DNA of 64,000 nt from Ochrobactrum quorumnocens (GCF_002278035.1 NZ_CP022603.1:997501-1061500); one strand, 5' to 3'; numbered from the stretch's first letter, positions 39,644 through 51,856 are shown. Notes: generated by a model not told the origin, from the letters alone. Program-made: numbers and translations.

Positions 39644-40504
39644 TCAGACGAGCGCGTAAAGCGAAGCGATTGGAGAATGGCCGTGCTTTTGCAGAAAAGC
39701 ATTCATTTTATCAAAATCAACATTCCCGTCAGCGGCATAATCAGCAGCATGGACTCCGCCCGAAATATAGAGCACATCCAGACCATAGTCCGCCGCGCCC
39801 TTCACATCGGTCAATACACCGTCACCGATGCCGAGAATGCGTTTTCTGTCGACGGCATGTCCACGGACTTCCTCGACTGCTTTTGATGCGGCTTCATAGA
39901 TCGGGCGATGCGGCTTGCCTGCGATCAGTGTGCGGCCGCCAAGCTGGCCAAAATCACGCGCAAGTGCGCCTGCACACCAGATCAGGCGCGGGCCACGTTC
40001 GACCATGATATCCGGGTTGGCACAGATGAATGGCAGATTGCGCGACCGCAGGCGCTGCAACAGCTCAGTGTAATTTTCCGGTGTTTCCGTTTCATCGTCA
40101 TAAAGACCTGTGCACACAACGCCGGAGGCCTCAAACTCCTCGACCAGTTCCACATCAAGCCCGTCATAAATGACGGTCTCACGTTCACTGCCGATATGGA
40201 AAACCTTCCGCGGCCCTTCGATGATGAGGTCACGCGTTACATCACCCGATGTCACGACACGATCATAAGCATCTTCAGGTACACCAAGCAGTGTCATTTG
40301 CGCGATCACACTCGGATATGGGCGCGGCGCGTTGGTCACGAGAACAACCGTCAATCCCTTGGCACGTGCTCGCTTCAAAGCGGCAACGGCTGGAGCGAAC
40401 GCAACCTCACCATTGTGCAGAACACCCCAGACATCACAGAAGATCGCATCATATCGATCCGTCAGATCATCCAGGCGTTCAGGCAGGCGTTCAGGCAGCT
40501 TCAT
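39644..40504 (-). CDS. HAD-superfamily hydrolase, TIGR01459 type
   Basis: A 286-residue HAD IIA (NagD-like) phosphatase. Motif I is IFCDVWGVLHNG (first Asp nucleophile), motif II VLVTNAPRP, motif III Lys in IAGKPHRPIY and motif IV GDGVLTDVKGA. The TIGR01459 group is regularly next to ribF; a link to flavin or cofactor phosphate turnover is possible but unproven. The ATG at 40504 follows AGGAAAACC; the longer frame has no support. Confidence 0.88.
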   Translation of the reverse strand: MKLPERLPERLDDLTDRYDAIFCDVWGVLHNGEVAFAPAVAALKRARAKGLTVVLVTNAPRPYPSVIAQMTLLGVPEDAYDRVVTSGDVTRDLIIEGPRKVFHIGSERETVIYDGLDVELVEEFEASGVVCTGLYDDETETPENYTELLQRLRSRNLPFICANPDIMVERGPRLIWCAGALARDFGQLGGRTLIAGKPHRPIYEAASKAVEEVRGHAVDRKRILGIGDGVLTDVKGAADYGLDVLYISGGVHAADYAADGNVDFDKMNAFLQKHGHSPIASLYALV

Positions 40505-40895
40505 GGTTTTCCTCAGTATGCTTGTCCGGTCCATGACCGGAGAAATCTGGAGCCCGTATCGTACAACATCTGTGCAAATGACTGGCTTTAACGAGCGCGC
40601 GTCGGACACGCCCTGCGGTTTCCTCTACAAGAAGCAGCCCGATCTGTCACCCGGCTTGAGATCGTGTGCGTCCAAATGAACGCATTGTGTCCATCAGAAA
40701 TCGATGGGTCTTTCAGTCAGGCACCGTTAACCAACCAAGCCATTTCCTGAACATAACCCATCAAGGGTAGTTATTTTCCTGTTCGCCTTGTGGCTCAGCT
40801 GTATAGTCCCCACATCTCAGGAACAGGCGCGCTCCGCCGTGCACGTGCCCATAAGCGAAATTTATCTTCCGAATTGTCAAAAAACGGCAACGATC
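40505..40895. other. Gene-free stretch upstream of groES
   Basis: About 390 bases between the HAD gene start and the groES promoter. Open frames on the plus strand lack ribosome binding sites and family likeness. I see no strong hairpin or repeat here apart from the promoter elements listed for groES. Confidence 0.5.
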
Positions 40896-40927
40896 CTTGA
40901 CAAAGAATGGCCCCGCTTCTATCTCAG
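40896..40927 (+). promoter_or_regulatory. RpoH-type (heat-shock sigma) promoter of groESL
   Basis: CTTG at 40896-40899, 18 bases, then TCTATCTCAG at 40918-40927. This matches the alphaproteobacterial RpoH consensus CTTG-N17/18-CYTATNTNNG except at one base. The overlapping TTGACA (40897-40902) would also allow housekeeping sigma recognition. Confidence 0.75.
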
Positions 40928-40934
40928 AGGCATG

Positions 40935-40961
40935 TTAGCACTCGGACACCTAGAGTGCTAA
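40935..40961. promoter_or_regulatory. CIRCE operator (HrcA binding site)
   Basis: TTAGCACTC at 40935-40943 and GAGTGCTAA at 40953-40961 with a 9-base spacer, an exact CIRCE. It lies just downstream of the -10 region and would bind HrcA to repress groESL. Confidence 0.98.
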
Positions 40962-41023
40962 CAGCGCGAACCGGTCGGTTCGCTTCATCAGGGTTCAACG
41001 TCTATAACACCAAGGGTTATACC

Positions 41024-41320
41024 ATGGCTGATATTAAGTTCCGTCCGCTTCACGACCGCGTTGTCGTGCGTCGCGTAGAATCGGAAGCAAAGACTGCTGG
41101 CGGCATCATCATCCCTGAAACCGCCAAAGAAAAGCCTCAGGAAGGCGAAATCGTTGCTGTTGGCACAGGCGCCCGCGACGAAGCTGGTAAGCTGATCGCT
41201 CTGGACGTTAAGGCTGGCGACAAGGTTCTGTTCGGCAAGTGGTCGGGCACCGAAGTCAAGATCGGCGGCGAAGACCTGCTGATCATGAAGGAATCCGACA
41301 TTTTGGGTATCGTCGGCTAA
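41024..41320 (+). CDS. groES: Co-chaperonin GroES
   Basis: A 98-residue Hsp10 ([19 protein letters not shown] to ESDILGIVG) with the mobile loop around residues 20-30 ([11 protein letters not shown]) that docks on GroEL. The ATG at 41024 follows AAGGGT; the longer frame to 40907 would run through the CIRCE element and is not real. It is transcribed with groEL from the RpoH/CIRCE region. Confidence 0.99.
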   Translation: MADIKFRPLHDRVVVRRVESEAKTAGGIIIPETAKEKPQEGEIVAVGTGARDEAGKLIALDVKAGDKVLFGKWSGTEVKIGGEDLLIMKESDILGIVG

Positions 41321-41378
41321 TACCTTCGCTTAACCGGCGAACTAGCCGGTAAATAATTCATTCATCACCATAATCTGA

Positions 41379-43043
<1,665 letters not shown>

Positions 43044-43099
43044 GAAATCCATAAAGCACGCCCATGGTTTAAAGCTTGCTCCGCAAAGCGGCGCGGGTC

Positions 43100-43119
43100 G
43101 CGGCATGGATTTCTAAGAA
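43100..43119 (+). repeat. Direct repeat of the groEL 3' end
   Basis: GCGGCATGGATTTCTAAGAA here is identical to 43027-43046, which encodes the last residues and stop of GroEL. The copies are 73 bases apart and both precede the terminator. Confidence 0.85.
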
Positions 43120-43142
43120 GTCTAAAAGCCAAAACTATTTAG

Positions 43143-43167
43143 AAAAGGCGGCCTCTGGCCGCCTTTT
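43143..43167 (+). terminator. Terminator of groESL
   Basis: Perfect 11-bp arms AAAAGGCGGCC and GGCCGCCTTTT around TCT, followed by more T. Confidence 0.95.
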
Positions 43168-43294
43168 TTACGTCATGTAACTCTTTGTGATTTATAGAAA
43201 ATTTACCTATCGCAAGCTTTATTACGTTGCCCGCATGTATTTTAGCATTTTCTGATTTACTTTCGGCGACTTTCATGGTCAATCGCTAGCGATA

Positions 43295-43380
43295 CGAGAT
43301 GGACTTCCTGTTTGCCCCCGCACTTTGGAAGTCCTGTCTCAGGCAACAGGAAGGGCAGGCGCAAGCCTGCCTTTCCACTT
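43295..43380 (+). ncRNA. Candidate small RNA or shared terminator region
   Basis: GGACTTCC (43301-43308) pairs with GGAAGTCC (43327-43334). CCTGTTTGCC (43307-43316) could instead pair with GGCAACAGG (43342-43350). A terminator-like hairpin follows at 43351-43374 (AAGGGCAGGC/GCCTGCCTTT, loop GCAA) and ends in a T-rich stretch. The last hairpin may also serve the HxlR gene on the minus strand. Only structure supports the RNA call; no promoter was identified with certainty. Confidence 0.35.
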
Positions 43381-43405
43381 TTCAGCGATCAATCATTTAA
43401 CTCAT

Positions 43406-43807
43406 TTATTCCGCTGCATCCGCGTGCGCAACGTCGTCGCCAGATAGGCGCGCATCATAGCGAGCACGTGCCATCATGACCTGTACCTCGTTAGCAATCG
43501 CCCACTCCCCCAAGGCACGCACAGGTTTGAGAAGATCCTGACCTAATTCCGTCAGTTCGTATTCGACCTTCGGAGGGATCGTGGGAAACATGGTCCGTGA
43601 TACAAATCCATCGCGCTCAAGATTACGCAACGTGGTTGTCAGCATTTTCTGTGAAATACCATCAACCGTGCGGCGAATTTCATTAAACCGCATCGGACGA
43701 TTGCCAAGATAGCTGACGATCAGAACTGACCATTTATCACCGACGCGGGACAGAATATCCGTCACCGCCTTGCAAGCGCTAGTCTCTTTGAAGTCACCAG
43801 GTTTCAT
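43406..43807 (-). CDS. HxlR-family transcriptional regulator
   Basis: A 133-residue winged helix-turn-helix protein. SACKAVTDILSRVGDKWSVLIVSYL and RFNEIRRTVDGISQKMLTTTLRNLERDGFV are the HxlR signature; the early Cys (SAC) is where redox-sensing members such as YodB and QorR are modified. It is divergent from an FMN/quinone-type reductase, the usual partner, so control by electrophiles or quinones is a fair inference. The ATG at 43807 has AGGAGG 8 bases upstream. The shared intergenic region (43808-43888) should hold its operator. Confidence 0.88.
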   Translation of the reverse strand: MKPGDFKETSACKAVTDILSRVGDKWSVLIVSYLGNRPMRFNEIRRTVDGISQKMLTTTLRNLERDGFVSRTMFPTIPPKVEYELTELGQDLLKPVRALGEWAIANEVQVMMARARYDARLSGDDVAHADAAE

Positions 43808-43888
43808 AAAAGTGCCTCCTTGCGCGATTTGATCAGTCACTTGTATAGCGTTAGTCTCTATTGGTTACCACTCAAAAAGGACATATTG

Positions 43889-44449
43889 ATGAGCAAGCTT
43901 AAAGTGGCCGTGATCGTCGGCAGTACCCGCGAACAGCGTTTCTCGCCAGTCTCGGCGGAATGGATCGCAAAGGTTGCAGCAGAACGCCCGGAATTTGATG
44001 TCGAAATACTGGACCTAGCTGATTACCCGATGGGTTTTTATGGGGACACGACCACCACAACCGCACAAGCTGAGACCGCCGACAAGTGGAAAACCAAGCT
44101 TCGCGAATTTGACGCTTACATCCTCACCGCCGCTGAATACAATCATGCACCCACGGCCGTTTTAAAGAACGCGATCGACTACGGTGACTGGATCCAGAAG
44201 CCAATGGGTTTTGTAGGTCACGGCGGCGTTGGTGGTGCGCGTGCTGTCGAACAGTTGCGTATGATCGCCGTAGAAATGTCGTCCATGTCGGTTAAAACCG
44301 GCGTGCATATCCTGTTCCCGGATTATCTGGCAGTCGTCAAAAAAGAAAACGCGCTGGATGATTTCCCACACCTCGCAGAAGCTGCAAAGAACATGCTCGA
44401 CCAACTTGCATGGTGGGGCCATGCCCTAAAGGCTGCCCGCGCAGGCTGA
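43889..44449 (+). CDS. NAD(P)H-dependent FMN reductase family protein
   Basis: A 186-residue flavodoxin-like reductase. IVGSTREQRFSPVSAEWI binds the FMN phosphate, AAEYNHAPTAVLKNAIDY is the family core, and GHGGVGGARAVEQLR closes the flavin site. Members reduce quinones, azo dyes, chromate or flavins. AAAAAGGA precedes the ATG; the frame from 43820 overlaps the divergent HxlR gene's start and is not used. Likely induced through the HxlR regulator. Confidence 0.9.
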   Translation: MSKLKVAVIVGSTREQRFSPVSAEWIAKVAAERPEFDVEILDLADYPMGFYGDTTTTTAQAETADKWKTKLREFDAYILTAAEYNHAPTAVLKNAIDYGDWIQKPMGFVGHGGVGGARAVEQLRMIAVEMSSMSVKTGVHILFPDYLAVVKKENALDDFPHLAEAAKNMLDQLAWWGHALKAARAG

Positions 44450-44569
44450 TTAACCTCATGACTTGCCGGGTAATGGCTCTACGTGTTGCATAACTCGGCC
44501 AAAACCCGGCTTGCCGCAAAGCTTTTTCGCCCTATGATTATCAGAACGACAATTGGGATGGATAATCAT

Positions 44570-44830
44570 ATGCGTAAGGAACTACCGATAGCGACCGCTC
44601 CAAAAGACGGACGGAAAGTCACTGTGGTCTGGATCGATGATGACGATCAACGCAATGAATCGGTTGGCCAGTATCGTTCGCTCGATAAGCTCAAGGCTGG
44701 CGGCGGCGACTGGGATGAAACAGACACTGGCTGGTGGATTTTCACCGACAGCAAAACCCAGCAAAAGGTTGAACCGACCGCATGGATTTCCGAAACCGAT
44801 GACGGCGATGATGACAACGAGGATAACTGA
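44570..44830 (+). CDS. Small acidic protein of unknown function
   Basis: An 86-residue protein rich in Asp and Trp: TAPKDGRKVTVVWIDDDDQ, TGWWIFTDSKTQQ and an Asp-rich tail (DDGDDDNEDN). No signal, membrane segment or family that I recognise. The A-P-K-D-G-x-x-V segment resembles short 'IATAPKDG' proteins of Hyphomicrobiales that are annotated hypothetical. Start taken as ATG at 44570 after GGGATGG; 44558 is an alternative. Confidence 0.7.
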   Translation: MRKELPIATAPKDGRKVTVVWIDDDDQRNESVGQYRSLDKLKAGGGDWDETDTGWWIFTDSKTQQKVEPTAWISETDDGDDDNEDN

Positions 44831-45005
44831 GCATCAGCGCTTCAAGACGGTCAATAAAATTTGACTTTTATAATCATATTTTATCAAATGATTGAGCGCT
44901 AAGGCTTTGCCTTACAAGCATGCATAGCCAATAATCCACCAATGCTGTTATTCTCGATTCTACAGGCGGGCATTTCACCCGCCTGAAACAAGCCGGAGAC
45001 TGAAA

Positions 45006-46397
45006 ATGACCGCCACGCGTACCGAAACAGATACTTTCGGACCGATTGATGTAGCCGCCGACCGTTATTGGGGTGCGCAGACGCAGCGCTCGCTGCATAA
45101 TTTCAAGATCGGGGGCGAGCGCATGCCTCTGCCGCTCGTACACGCGTTGGGCGTAGTCAAGCGTGCAGCAGCTGAAACCAATATCGCGTTGGGCAAGCTG
45201 GACCCCGTTCTCGGTCAGGTGATTGCGGTTGCGGCATCCGAAGTTATCGAAGGCAAACTGGACGATCATTTTCCGCTCGTCGTCTGGCAGACAGGTTCCG
45301 GCACGCAATCAAACATGAATGCCAATGAGGTCATTTCGAACCGCGCTATCGAGCTTCTTGGCGGTGAACTCGGCTCCAAAAAGCCGGTCCATCCGAACGA
45401 TCACGTCAATATGAGCCAGTCGTCAAACGACAGCTTCCCAACCGCGATTCACATTGCGACCGCTGTTGAAGCGGTAAATCGTCTTTATCCGGCACTGACA
45501 CATCTCACCAAGGCGCTCAAGGCCAAGGAAGAAGCGTTCAAGGACATCATCAAGATCGGCCGCACGCATACGCAGGATGCGACACCGGTTACGCTTGGTC
45601 AGGAGTTTTCCGGCTATCGCGCAGCACTCGAATATGCCCGCCAGCGCATCGAGCAGTCACTCGCTGACGTGTTCCTGCTTGCGCAGGGTGGTACGGCTGT
45701 CGGCACCGGGCTTAATGCACCAAAGGGCTTTGACACGGGCTTTGCCGATGCTGTGAGCGAAATCACAGGACTTAGTTTCAAGACAGCACCAAACAAGTTT
45801 GAAGCGCTTGCCAGCCACGGCGCCCTTACAAACTTCCACGGCAGCCTCAATGCGCTCGCTGCTGATCTGTTCAAGACTGCCAACGATATCCGCTTCCTGG
45901 GTTCGGGGCCTCGCTCCGGTCTTGGTGAACTATCGTTGCCGGAAAATGAGCCCGGCTCATCAATCATGCCCGGCAAGGTCAACCCGACACAGGCCGAAGC
46001 TTTGACGATGGTCGCAACGCAAGTTTTTGGCAATCAGACGGCAGTTACAGTTGCGGCAAGTCAGGGCCACTTCGAGCTCAATGTTTTCAAGCCGGTCATC
46101 GCTTATAATGTGCTGCAGTCGATCCGTATCCTGAGCGATGCCATGGTTTCATTTGCCGACCATTGCGTTGAAGGCATTGAAGCGAATGAAGATCGTATCA
46201 AGGATCTTCTCGAACGCTCGCTGATGCTCGTAACAGCGCTGGCTCCAGCTATCGGCTATGACAATGCGGCGAAAATCGCCAAGACCGCACACAAGAACGG
46301 GACAACCTTGCGGGAAGAAGCGCTGAAGAGCGGTCACGTCTCGGAAGAAGACTACGACCGCTTGGTACGCGCGGAAAAAATGATCGCACCGGAGTGA
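45006..46397 (+). CDS. fumC: Fumarate hydratase, class II
   Basis: A 463-residue oxygen-stable fumarase of the TCA cycle (fumarate to malate). [31 protein letters not shown] and the signature [13 protein letters not shown] are all present; the catalytic Ser is in the last. The ATG at 45006 has GGAG within the preceding bases. No other TCA genes are adjacent. Confidence 0.98.
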   Translation: MTATRTETDTFGPIDVAADRYWGAQTQRSLHNFKIGGERMPLPLVHALGVVKRAAAETNIALGKLDPVLGQVIAVAASEVIEGKLDDHFPLVVWQTGSGTQSNMNANEVISNRAIELLGGELGSKKPVHPNDHVNMSQSSNDSFPTAIHIATAVEAVNRLYPALTHLTKALKAKEEAFKDIIKIGRTHTQDATPVTLGQEFSGYRAALEYARQRIEQSLADVFLLAQGGTAVGTGLNAPKGFDTGFADAVSEITGLSFKTAPNKFEALASHGALTNFHGSLNALAADLFKTANDIRFLGSGPRSGLGELSLPENEPGSSIMPGKVNPTQAEALTMVATQVFGNQTAVTVAASQGHFELNVFKPVIAYNVLQSIRILSDAMVSFADHCVEGIEANEDRIKDLLERSLMLVTALAPAIGYDNAAKIAKTAHKNGTTLREEALKSGHVSEEDYDRLVRAEKMIAPE

Positions 46398-46419
46398 TTG
46401 TGCACATGAGGTGAACAAA

Positions 46420-46450
46420 CTGTCGAGGAATATCTATCTTTCCTTGACAG
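46420..46450. terminator. Hairpin downstream of fumC
   Basis: CTGTCGAGGAA (46420-46430) pairs with TTCCTTGACAG (46440-46450) over 11 positions, one G-T. No T-run follows, so it may be a terminator of fumC or a regulatory dyad in front of the DoxX gene. Confidence 0.45.
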
Positions 46451-46496
46451 TGTGGAGTAGGTATTTGGTTGCTCAGTTTAATTGGAGATACCCCTG

Positions 46497-46898
46497 ATGT
46501 CCTCTATCACTCCGCAGAGCAACGGCTTGGCCACGCTCGTCGCACGCGTCTTTCTTTCGATCCTGTTCATTCTCGCTGGCTTCAGCAAGCTGACTGCAAT
46601 TTCCGGTACTGCTGGCTACTTCGCCGGTCTCGGCCTGCCGGTTCCAACTGTGACTGCCGTTCTGGTTGGTCTGGTTGAGTTTGTTGGTGGCCTCGCCATT
46701 CTGGTTGGTTTCCAGACCCGTATTACTGCCGCAATCGTGGCTCTCTTCACCATCGGTGCAACCCTTGTTGCCCACATGAACTTCGCTGAAGGCATGAACG
46801 CGATGATGGCACAGAAAAACCTTGCTATTGCCGGCGGTCTGATTCTTCTGGCGCTGCAGGGTGCGGGTTCGATTTCGATCGATGCAAAGCGCGGCTAA
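46497..46898 (+). CDS. DoxX-family membrane protein
   Basis: A 133-residue protein with four membrane helices. The family starts ARVFLSILFILAGFSKL, continues GLVEFVGGLAILVGFQTR and ends with a hydrophobic helix. Function of this branch is not well defined; related proteins interact with redox partners. The ATG at 46497 follows GGAG by 9 bases; a TTG at 46482 is less likely. Confidence 0.88.
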   Translation: MSSITPQSNGLATLVARVFLSILFILAGFSKLTAISGTAGYFAGLGLPVPTVTAVLVGLVEFVGGLAILVGFQTRITAAIVALFTIGATLVAHMNFAEGMNAMMAQKNLAIAGGLILLALQGAGSISIDAKRG

Positions 46899-46920
46899 TC
46901 GAGCTTCGATATATATTTTG

Positions 46921-46951
46921 AAAAAGCCGCGCCTCAACAGCGCGGCTTTTT
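46921..46951 (+). terminator. Terminator of the DoxX gene
   Basis: Perfect 12-bp arms AAAAAGCCGCGC and GCGCGGCTTTTT around a 7-base loop. Confidence 0.95.
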
Positions 46952-47103
46952 AGTATTCGCTTTATTAATACACAGAACTGTTACTTTGAACGCGCAATGA
47001 TTGCATCCTTCGATCTTGTAAGATAATGCAGCCGCCTATTTTCATTTTGGAAAGACATATCGTCCTCCCAGACGTGTCTCATAAATTAGCTTGTAGAGAA
47101 AAA

Positions 47104-48351
47104 ATGGCCGTTTCACCCGCAACGAATAGTCAGCTTCGTGCTGACGCCCATTCGGGCAAAAATTACAATTTTGCGCTCGCCAGCCTTACCATGCTTTTCT
47201 TCATGTGGGGCTTTATCACCTGTCTCAACGACATTCTGATCCCGCATCTCAAGGGCGTGTTTCAGCTCAACTACTTCCAGTCGATGCTGATCCAGTTCTG
47301 CTTCTTCGGCGCTTACTTCATCGTCTCGCTGCCAGCCGGTGCACTCGTGAAGCGAATCTCCTATAAGTGGGGCATTGTGACCGGTCTGGTCGTAGCTGCT
47401 ATCGGCTGCGCATTGTTCATTCCGGCCGCATCTTATCGTGTCTACGCGCTGTTTCTCGGAGCACTTTTCGTTCTGGCTTCGGGCGTCACAATCCTTCAGG
47501 TCGCAGCAAATCCATACGTGACGGTTTTGGGCACTCCGGAAACCGCAGCGAGCCGTTTGACACTTACTCAGGCTTTCAACTCGCTTGGAACGACAGTTGC
47601 TCCACTCTTTGGCGCATTCCTGATCCTTTCAGCCGCGACAACCGACGCTGCAAATTCCGCTGAAGCAGATGCGGTTCAGTTCCCTTACCTACTGCTGGCA
47701 CTGGCTTTCGCCGTTCTCGCAGTGGTGTTCGCGATCCTGAAATTGCCAGATGTTCAGGAAGAAGAAGCTGCCTTATCGAGCAAAGAAGAAGGCTCCGCCT
47801 GGCAATATCGCCATCTGGTGCTCGGCGCAGTCGGCCTGTTCGTCTATGTGGGCGCGGAAGTCAGCATCGGCAGCTTCCTTGTCAACTTCCTGAGTGATCC
47901 TTCAATCGCAGGACTGACTGAAGCCGATGCCGCACATCACGTTACCTATTTCTGGGGCGGTGCAATGGTCGGACGTTTCATCGGCTCCGTTGCAATGCGC
48001 TATATTGATGACGGCAAGGCGCTTGCCTTTAATGCAGCCATCGCAATTGTTCTCTTGCTCATCACAGTCGCTACCACAGGCCATGTTGCCATGTGGTCGG
48101 TACTTGCTATCGGCCTGTTCAACTCGATCATGTTCCCGACGATCTTCAGCCTCGCGCTGCATGGTCTTGGCAAGCACACCAGTCAGGGTTCCGGCATTCT
48201 GTGTCTGGCCATTGTTGGCGGCGCGATTGTCCCGCTCATTCAGGGCGCCTTGGCCGATACTGTTGGCATTCATCTGGCATTCCTGATGCCAATCGTCTGC
48301 TACATTTATATCGCCTATTACGGTCTGATTGGCAGCAAGCCAAAAATCTAA
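47104..48351 (+). CDS. gluP: Glucose/galactose transporter GluP (FucP-type MFS)
   Basis: A 415-residue symporter with 12 membrane segments. It reads almost like Brucella GluP, a proton- or sodium-coupled glucose/galactose carrier ([20 protein letters not shown] and [19 protein letters not shown] in the N half; [14 protein letters not shown] [30 protein letters not shown] in the C half). The ATG at 47104 is preceded by AGAG; the frame to 47026 adds no family sequence. It ends in a strong terminator shared with hisG. Confidence 0.93.
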   Translation: MAVSPATNSQLRADAHSGKNYNFALASLTMLFFMWGFITCLNDILIPHLKGVFQLNYFQSMLIQFCFFGAYFIVSLPAGALVKRISYKWGIVTGLVVAAIGCALFIPAASYRVYALFLGALFVLASGVTILQVAANPYVTVLGTPETAASRLTLTQAFNSLGTTVAPLFGAFLILSAATTDAANSAEADAVQFPYLLLALAFAVLAVVFAILKLPDVQEEEAALSSKEEGSAWQYRHLVLGAVGLFVYVGAEVSIGSFLVNFLSDPSIAGLTEADAAHHVTYFWGGAMVGRFIGSVAMRYIDDGKALAFNAAIAIVLLLITVATTGHVAMWSVLAIGLFNSIMFPTIFSLALHGLGKHTSQGSGILCLAIVGGAIVPLIQGALADTVGIHLAFLMPIVCYIYIAYYGLIGSKPKI

Positions 48352-48357
48352 ACAAAG

Positions 48358-48386
48358 AAAGCCGGTCTGAAATTCAGACCGGCTTT
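48358..48386. terminator. Bidirectional terminator between gluP and hisG
   Basis: Perfect 13-bp arms AAAGCCGGTCTGA and TCAGACCGGCTTT around AAT. T-runs follow on the plus strand, and a T-rich stretch follows on the minus strand, so it fits both convergent genes. Confidence 0.95.
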
Positions 48387-48407
48387 TTTAATTCAATTCG
48401 GCATTTA

Positions 48408-49103
48408 TCAGCCGGCGAGGCCCTCGCGTATACGCGCAACGACTTCTGCAGCCCGTGTATTTGTCTCACTGCCACGGGCAGATACAAGACAGGCCTGCGA
48501 GCGCAGGATGATACCGTCCTCGAGAACCTTCAAATGATTAGCCGTCAACGTCGAACCGGTTGAAGTGATGTCGACGATCATATCAGCAGAACCTGCTGCT
48601 GGCGCACCTTCAGTTGCTCCAAGGCTTTCGACAATACGATAAACTTGAATGCCGTGCTTTTGCGAAAAGAACTGCTGCGTCAAGCGCCAGTATTTGGTTG
48701 CAATGCGCAAACGGCGTCCATGACGCTGACGGAAATCGGCAGCCACGTCATCAAGATCTGCCATAGTCGTCACATCGCGCCAGACTGTCGGCACCGCAAC
48801 CACAACATCTGCATGACCGAAGCCAAGCTCCGCTTCAATCGCGACCCGCTCATCAGCATGAGCCAGCGTCTCGCGAACAAGGTCTTCACCCGTTACGCCA
48901 AGATCGACGCTGCCATAACCCAGCTCACGCGCAATTTCGGATGCCGACAGGAACAGAATGTCGATGTCATTCTCACCTTCGACGCGCGCGCGATAATTGC
49001 GTGAATCGTCTGGCAGAACGACCTTGTATCCCGCCTTTTCCAGAACTGCGAGCGTCTGCTCCTTCAACCGTCCCTTGGAAGGAAGTGCCAATGTCACAGT
49101 CAT
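48408..49103 (-). CDS. hisG: ATP phosphoribosyltransferase, short form
   Basis: A 231-residue HisG of the short type, lacking the C-terminal regulatory domain. It catalyses the first step of histidine synthesis (ATP + PRPP). The [20 protein letters not shown] and [16 protein letters not shown]-binding stretches are present. Short HisG works only as a hetero-octamer with HisZ, which lies directly upstream: their start and stop share one base (TAATG). Confidence 0.96.
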   Translation of the reverse strand: MTVTLALPSKGRLKEQTLAVLEKAGYKVVLPDDSRNYRARVEGENDIDILFLSASEIARELGYGSVDLGVTGEDLVRETLAHADERVAIEAELGFGHADVVVAVPTVWRDVTTMADLDDVAADFRQRHGRRLRIATKYWRLTQQFFSQKHGIQVYRIVESLGATEGAPAAGSADMIVDITSTGSTLTANHLKVLEDGIILRSQACLVSARGSETNTRAAEVVARIREGLAG

Positions 49104-50230
49104 TATTGTTCTCCACTCAGCGCCTGAAGCCGGTCGAGCCAGATGGAAAAGCCAACCCCGGGGATATTTTCGGATGCGCCAAGCATCGTCAGCAGACGGT
49201 CGTAACGACCGCCACCCGCCAAAACCATATCCTTGTCGCTGCCCGCCTGACGGATTTCGTAGACAAGGCCGGTGTAATAATCGAGCGGACGACCAAAAGA
49301 CGCGTCATAAACGATGTCTTCCGCCGAAATACCGGCTGCAATAATTGCGTCGGTACGGGCTTCAAATTTTTGCAGAACGGCATTCAAATCAAGCGCATTA
49401 TCGGCAGCGAAAGCCCGCAACGTGATGCTAGCAGCTTCCAGCGAAACACGCGTTGCGAGGAACCGCTTCAACACTTCAAGGGCCGAGGATGGAAACCGCG
49501 TTGCAGCCAGATCTTCTTTCTCGATCAGGCGGCGCGCGATCTCGGCAGGCGTGCGGCCTGCTCCCGGTGAAATACCGGCTTCCAGCATTTCGGCTTCCAG
49601 CATGCGCGCAAGCTCTGCCTCATCACCTTCGGCGACAAGGCCCGCGAGCTGTTCAGGCAAGGGATCATTGCGCTGTTCACCCGTCAGCTCCGCAAAAGCT
49701 GATTCCATGGTATGTTCATCGCCAAAAGCACGCAGCAGTTTCTTGCGCCATCCCTGGGGCAAACCAAGCGCTTTGAGCATGCCTGCAAAAACGGCCTGAT
49801 CACCCAGAACGATTTCAAGCTTCACGTCCACAGCCGCAGACTGCACACATGCGAGTGCATCGCCAATCGACCGCGCATCTGATGCGGCTTCATCTGTAGC
49901 ACCAAGATCTTCAATGCCTGCCTGTAGAAATTCCGCGGCGCCGTCGCGGCGCTGACGAAAAACCTCGCCGAGATAGGCATAACGCTTAGGCGTTGCGGCA
50001 TTGAGCGCGATGTGATTGCGGCAGACCGGAATGGTGAATTCCGGACGCAGGCAAAGGCTATCGCCATTCTCGCTTTCGGTCAGGAAGATACGGCGGCGCA
50101 AATCCTCGCCCGCCATATCCAAAAACGGATCAGCAGGCTGGATCACCGGAATATCAACAAGTTCCGCTTCGCTGGCATCAAGTTGACCACGAAGCGTGGC
50201 GAAGATCGGTGATGTGCGTGATCCAGTCAT
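49103..50230 (-). CDS. hisZ: ATP phosphoribosyltransferase regulatory subunit
   Basis: A 375-residue paralogue of the histidyl-tRNA synthetase catalytic domain that activates short HisG and gives histidine feedback. It keeps class II motifs ([26 protein letters not shown]) but charging activity is not expected. [19 protein letters not shown] corresponds to motif-like HisA sequence of HisS. It lies 7 bases after hisS and overlaps hisG by one base. Confidence 0.95.
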   Translation of the reverse strand: MTGSRTSPIFATLRGQLDASEAELVDIPVIQPADPFLDMAGEDLRRRIFLTESENGDSLCLRPEFTIPVCRNHIALNAATPKRYAYLGEVFRQRRDGAAEFLQAGIEDLGATDEAASDARSIGDALACVQSAAVDVKLEIVLGDQAVFAGMLKALGLPQGWRKKLLRAFGDEHTMESAFAELTGEQRNDPLPEQLAGLVAEGDEAELARMLEAEMLEAGISPGAGRTPAEIARRLIEKEDLAATRFPSSALEVLKRFLATRVSLEAASITLRAFAADNALDLNAVLQKFEARTDAIIAAGISAEDIVYDASFGRPLDYYTGLVYEIRQAGSDKDMVLAGGGRYDRLLTMLGASENIPGVGFSIWLDRLQALSGEQ

Positions 50231-50237
50231 CGTCCCG

Positions 50238-51746
50238 TCACTTTATCTGCTGTGCGCGATCGCGAGCCTGAGCGTCGAGGATTTCGCGAACTGCTTCAAC
50301 GATACCCTCTTCCTTGACCGTGACTTGCGCCGGGCGGCTCTCGCGCCAAGTCGCGTTGTCCACAATTTCAGCAGAGATACGCTTGCCTTCAATCAGATCC
50401 TTGATCTGAACTTCGCCTGCTTCACGCTCCTGCGAGCCCTGAATGATCACGCATGGCGCATCACGACGATCCGCATATTTCATCTGCGCTTTCATACCGG
50501 AACCACCGACATACATTTCAGCGCGAATGCCAGACTGACGCAGATCGGAAACCATCTTCTGATAGCGGCCGAGGCTTGCAGCGTCCTTGTCCATGACCAG
50601 AACGACAACCGGGCCAACCACATCAGAAACATCAAGTTTGCCGAGGTTCTTCAACGCAGTCATCAGGCGCGAAACGCCGATCGAGAAACCGGTTGCCGGA
50701 ACAGGTTCGCCACGGAAACGCGACACCAGACCATCATAACGACCACCACCGCCGACTGAACCGAACACAACCTTCTGGCCGTCTTCGTTGGTCACATCGA
50801 ACAGAAGCTCCGCTTCAAAGACCGGACCCGTGTAATATTCAAGACCGCGAACCACGGATGGATCGATCTTCACGCGCCCCTCATAACCACCAGCGTCGAA
50901 CAGTGCTTCCATATCGGCAAGCTCTTGAACACCTTCTTCGCCCTTGGCGTTACCAGCAACAACCGCCTTCAGATTGGCAATGGTTTCAGCACCACTGGCG
51001 CCACCCGCAGCGGTGAAGGCCAGAACCTTTTCCACGGCTGCATCGTCGAGCAACGCGCCCTTGGTGAAATCGCCGCTCTCATCGAGACGGCCCTTGCCGA
51101 GCAAAAGGCGAACGCCTTCCGCACCAAACTTGTCGAGCTTATCGATGGCACGAAGAACATTGAGGCGTTTGCCTGCATTCTCATCGCCTGCGAGGCCAAT
51201 CGCTTCAAGAACGCCATCGAGAACCTTGCGGTTGTTGACGCGGATCACGTAATCGCCGCGTTGAATGCCAAGGCGTTCAACCGTATCAGCCATCATCATG
51301 CACATTTCGGCATCAGCCGAGACATTTGGCGCGCCAACGGTATCGGCATCGAACTGCATGAACTGGCGGAAACGACCCGGACCCGGTTTTTCATTGCGGA
51401 AAACCCAGCCATTGCGATAGCTGCGATAAGGCTTGGGCAGGCTTTCATAGTTCTCAGCCACAAAACGCGCAAGCGGTGCAGTCAGATCATAGCGCAGCGA
51501 CAACCACTGCTCATCATCATCCTGAAACGAGAACACGCCTTCATTCGGACGATCCTGATCCGGCAGGAACTTTCCAAGCGCGTCGGTATATTCAATGAGC
51601 GGCGTTTCGACCGGCTCAAACCCATAAAGGTCATAGACCTCACGGATGGTTGCCGTCATCTTTTCGGTGGCGCGCAGATCATCTGGCACCCGATCGACAA
51701 ACCCGCGCGGCAACCGCGCCTTCATCTTGTCCGCTTTATCGGCCAT
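50238..51746 (-). CDS. hisS: Histidyl-tRNA synthetase
   Basis: A 502-residue class II synthetase of the alphaproteobacterial type. Motif 2 is [20 protein letters not shown], the His-specific signature [13 protein letters not shown], and motif 3 has GFSIGVSRL. The ATG at 51746 has AGGA upstream and begins with [15 protein letters not shown]; the longer frame to 51776 lacks it. First gene of the hisS-hisZ-hisG operon. Alphaproteobacterial HisRS often differ in tRNA recognition because their tRNA-His lacks the usual G-1. Confidence 0.97.
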   Translation of the reverse strand: MADKADKMKARLPRGFVDRVPDDLRATEKMTATIREVYDLYGFEPVETPLIEYTDALGKFLPDQDRPNEGVFSFQDDDEQWLSLRYDLTAPLARFVAENYESLPKPYRSYRNGWVFRNEKPGPGRFRQFMQFDADTVGAPNVSADAEMCMMMADTVERLGIQRGDYVIRVNNRKVLDGVLEAIGLAGDENAGKRLNVLRAIDKLDKFGAEGVRLLLGKGRLDESGDFTKGALLDDAAVEKVLAFTAAGGASGAETIANLKAVVAGNAKGEEGVQELADMEALFDAGGYEGRVKIDPSVVRGLEYYTGPVFEAELLFDVTNEDGQKVVFGSVGGGGRYDGLVSRFRGEPVPATGFSIGVSRLMTALKNLGKLDVSDVVGPVVVLVMDKDAASLGRYQKMVSDLRQSGIRAEMYVGGSGMKAQMKYADRRDAPCVIIQGSQEREAGEVQIKDLIEGKRISAEIVDNATWRESRPAQVTVKEEGIVEAVREILDAQARDRAQQIK

Positions 51747-51856
51747 TTTTCCTGCCTGATCGCTGATTTTGTTCATGTTACGCCAGTAAGAACCGGCAAA
51801 TCTGTTGCCGGTTTCCTAACGCATCAAGACGGGTGCGGCAAGGGTAGTCTACACAA

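Noticed and set aside
40907..41023. Longer start for groES
   Set aside because: It would translate the CIRCE operator; standard GroES begins MADIKFRPL at 41024.
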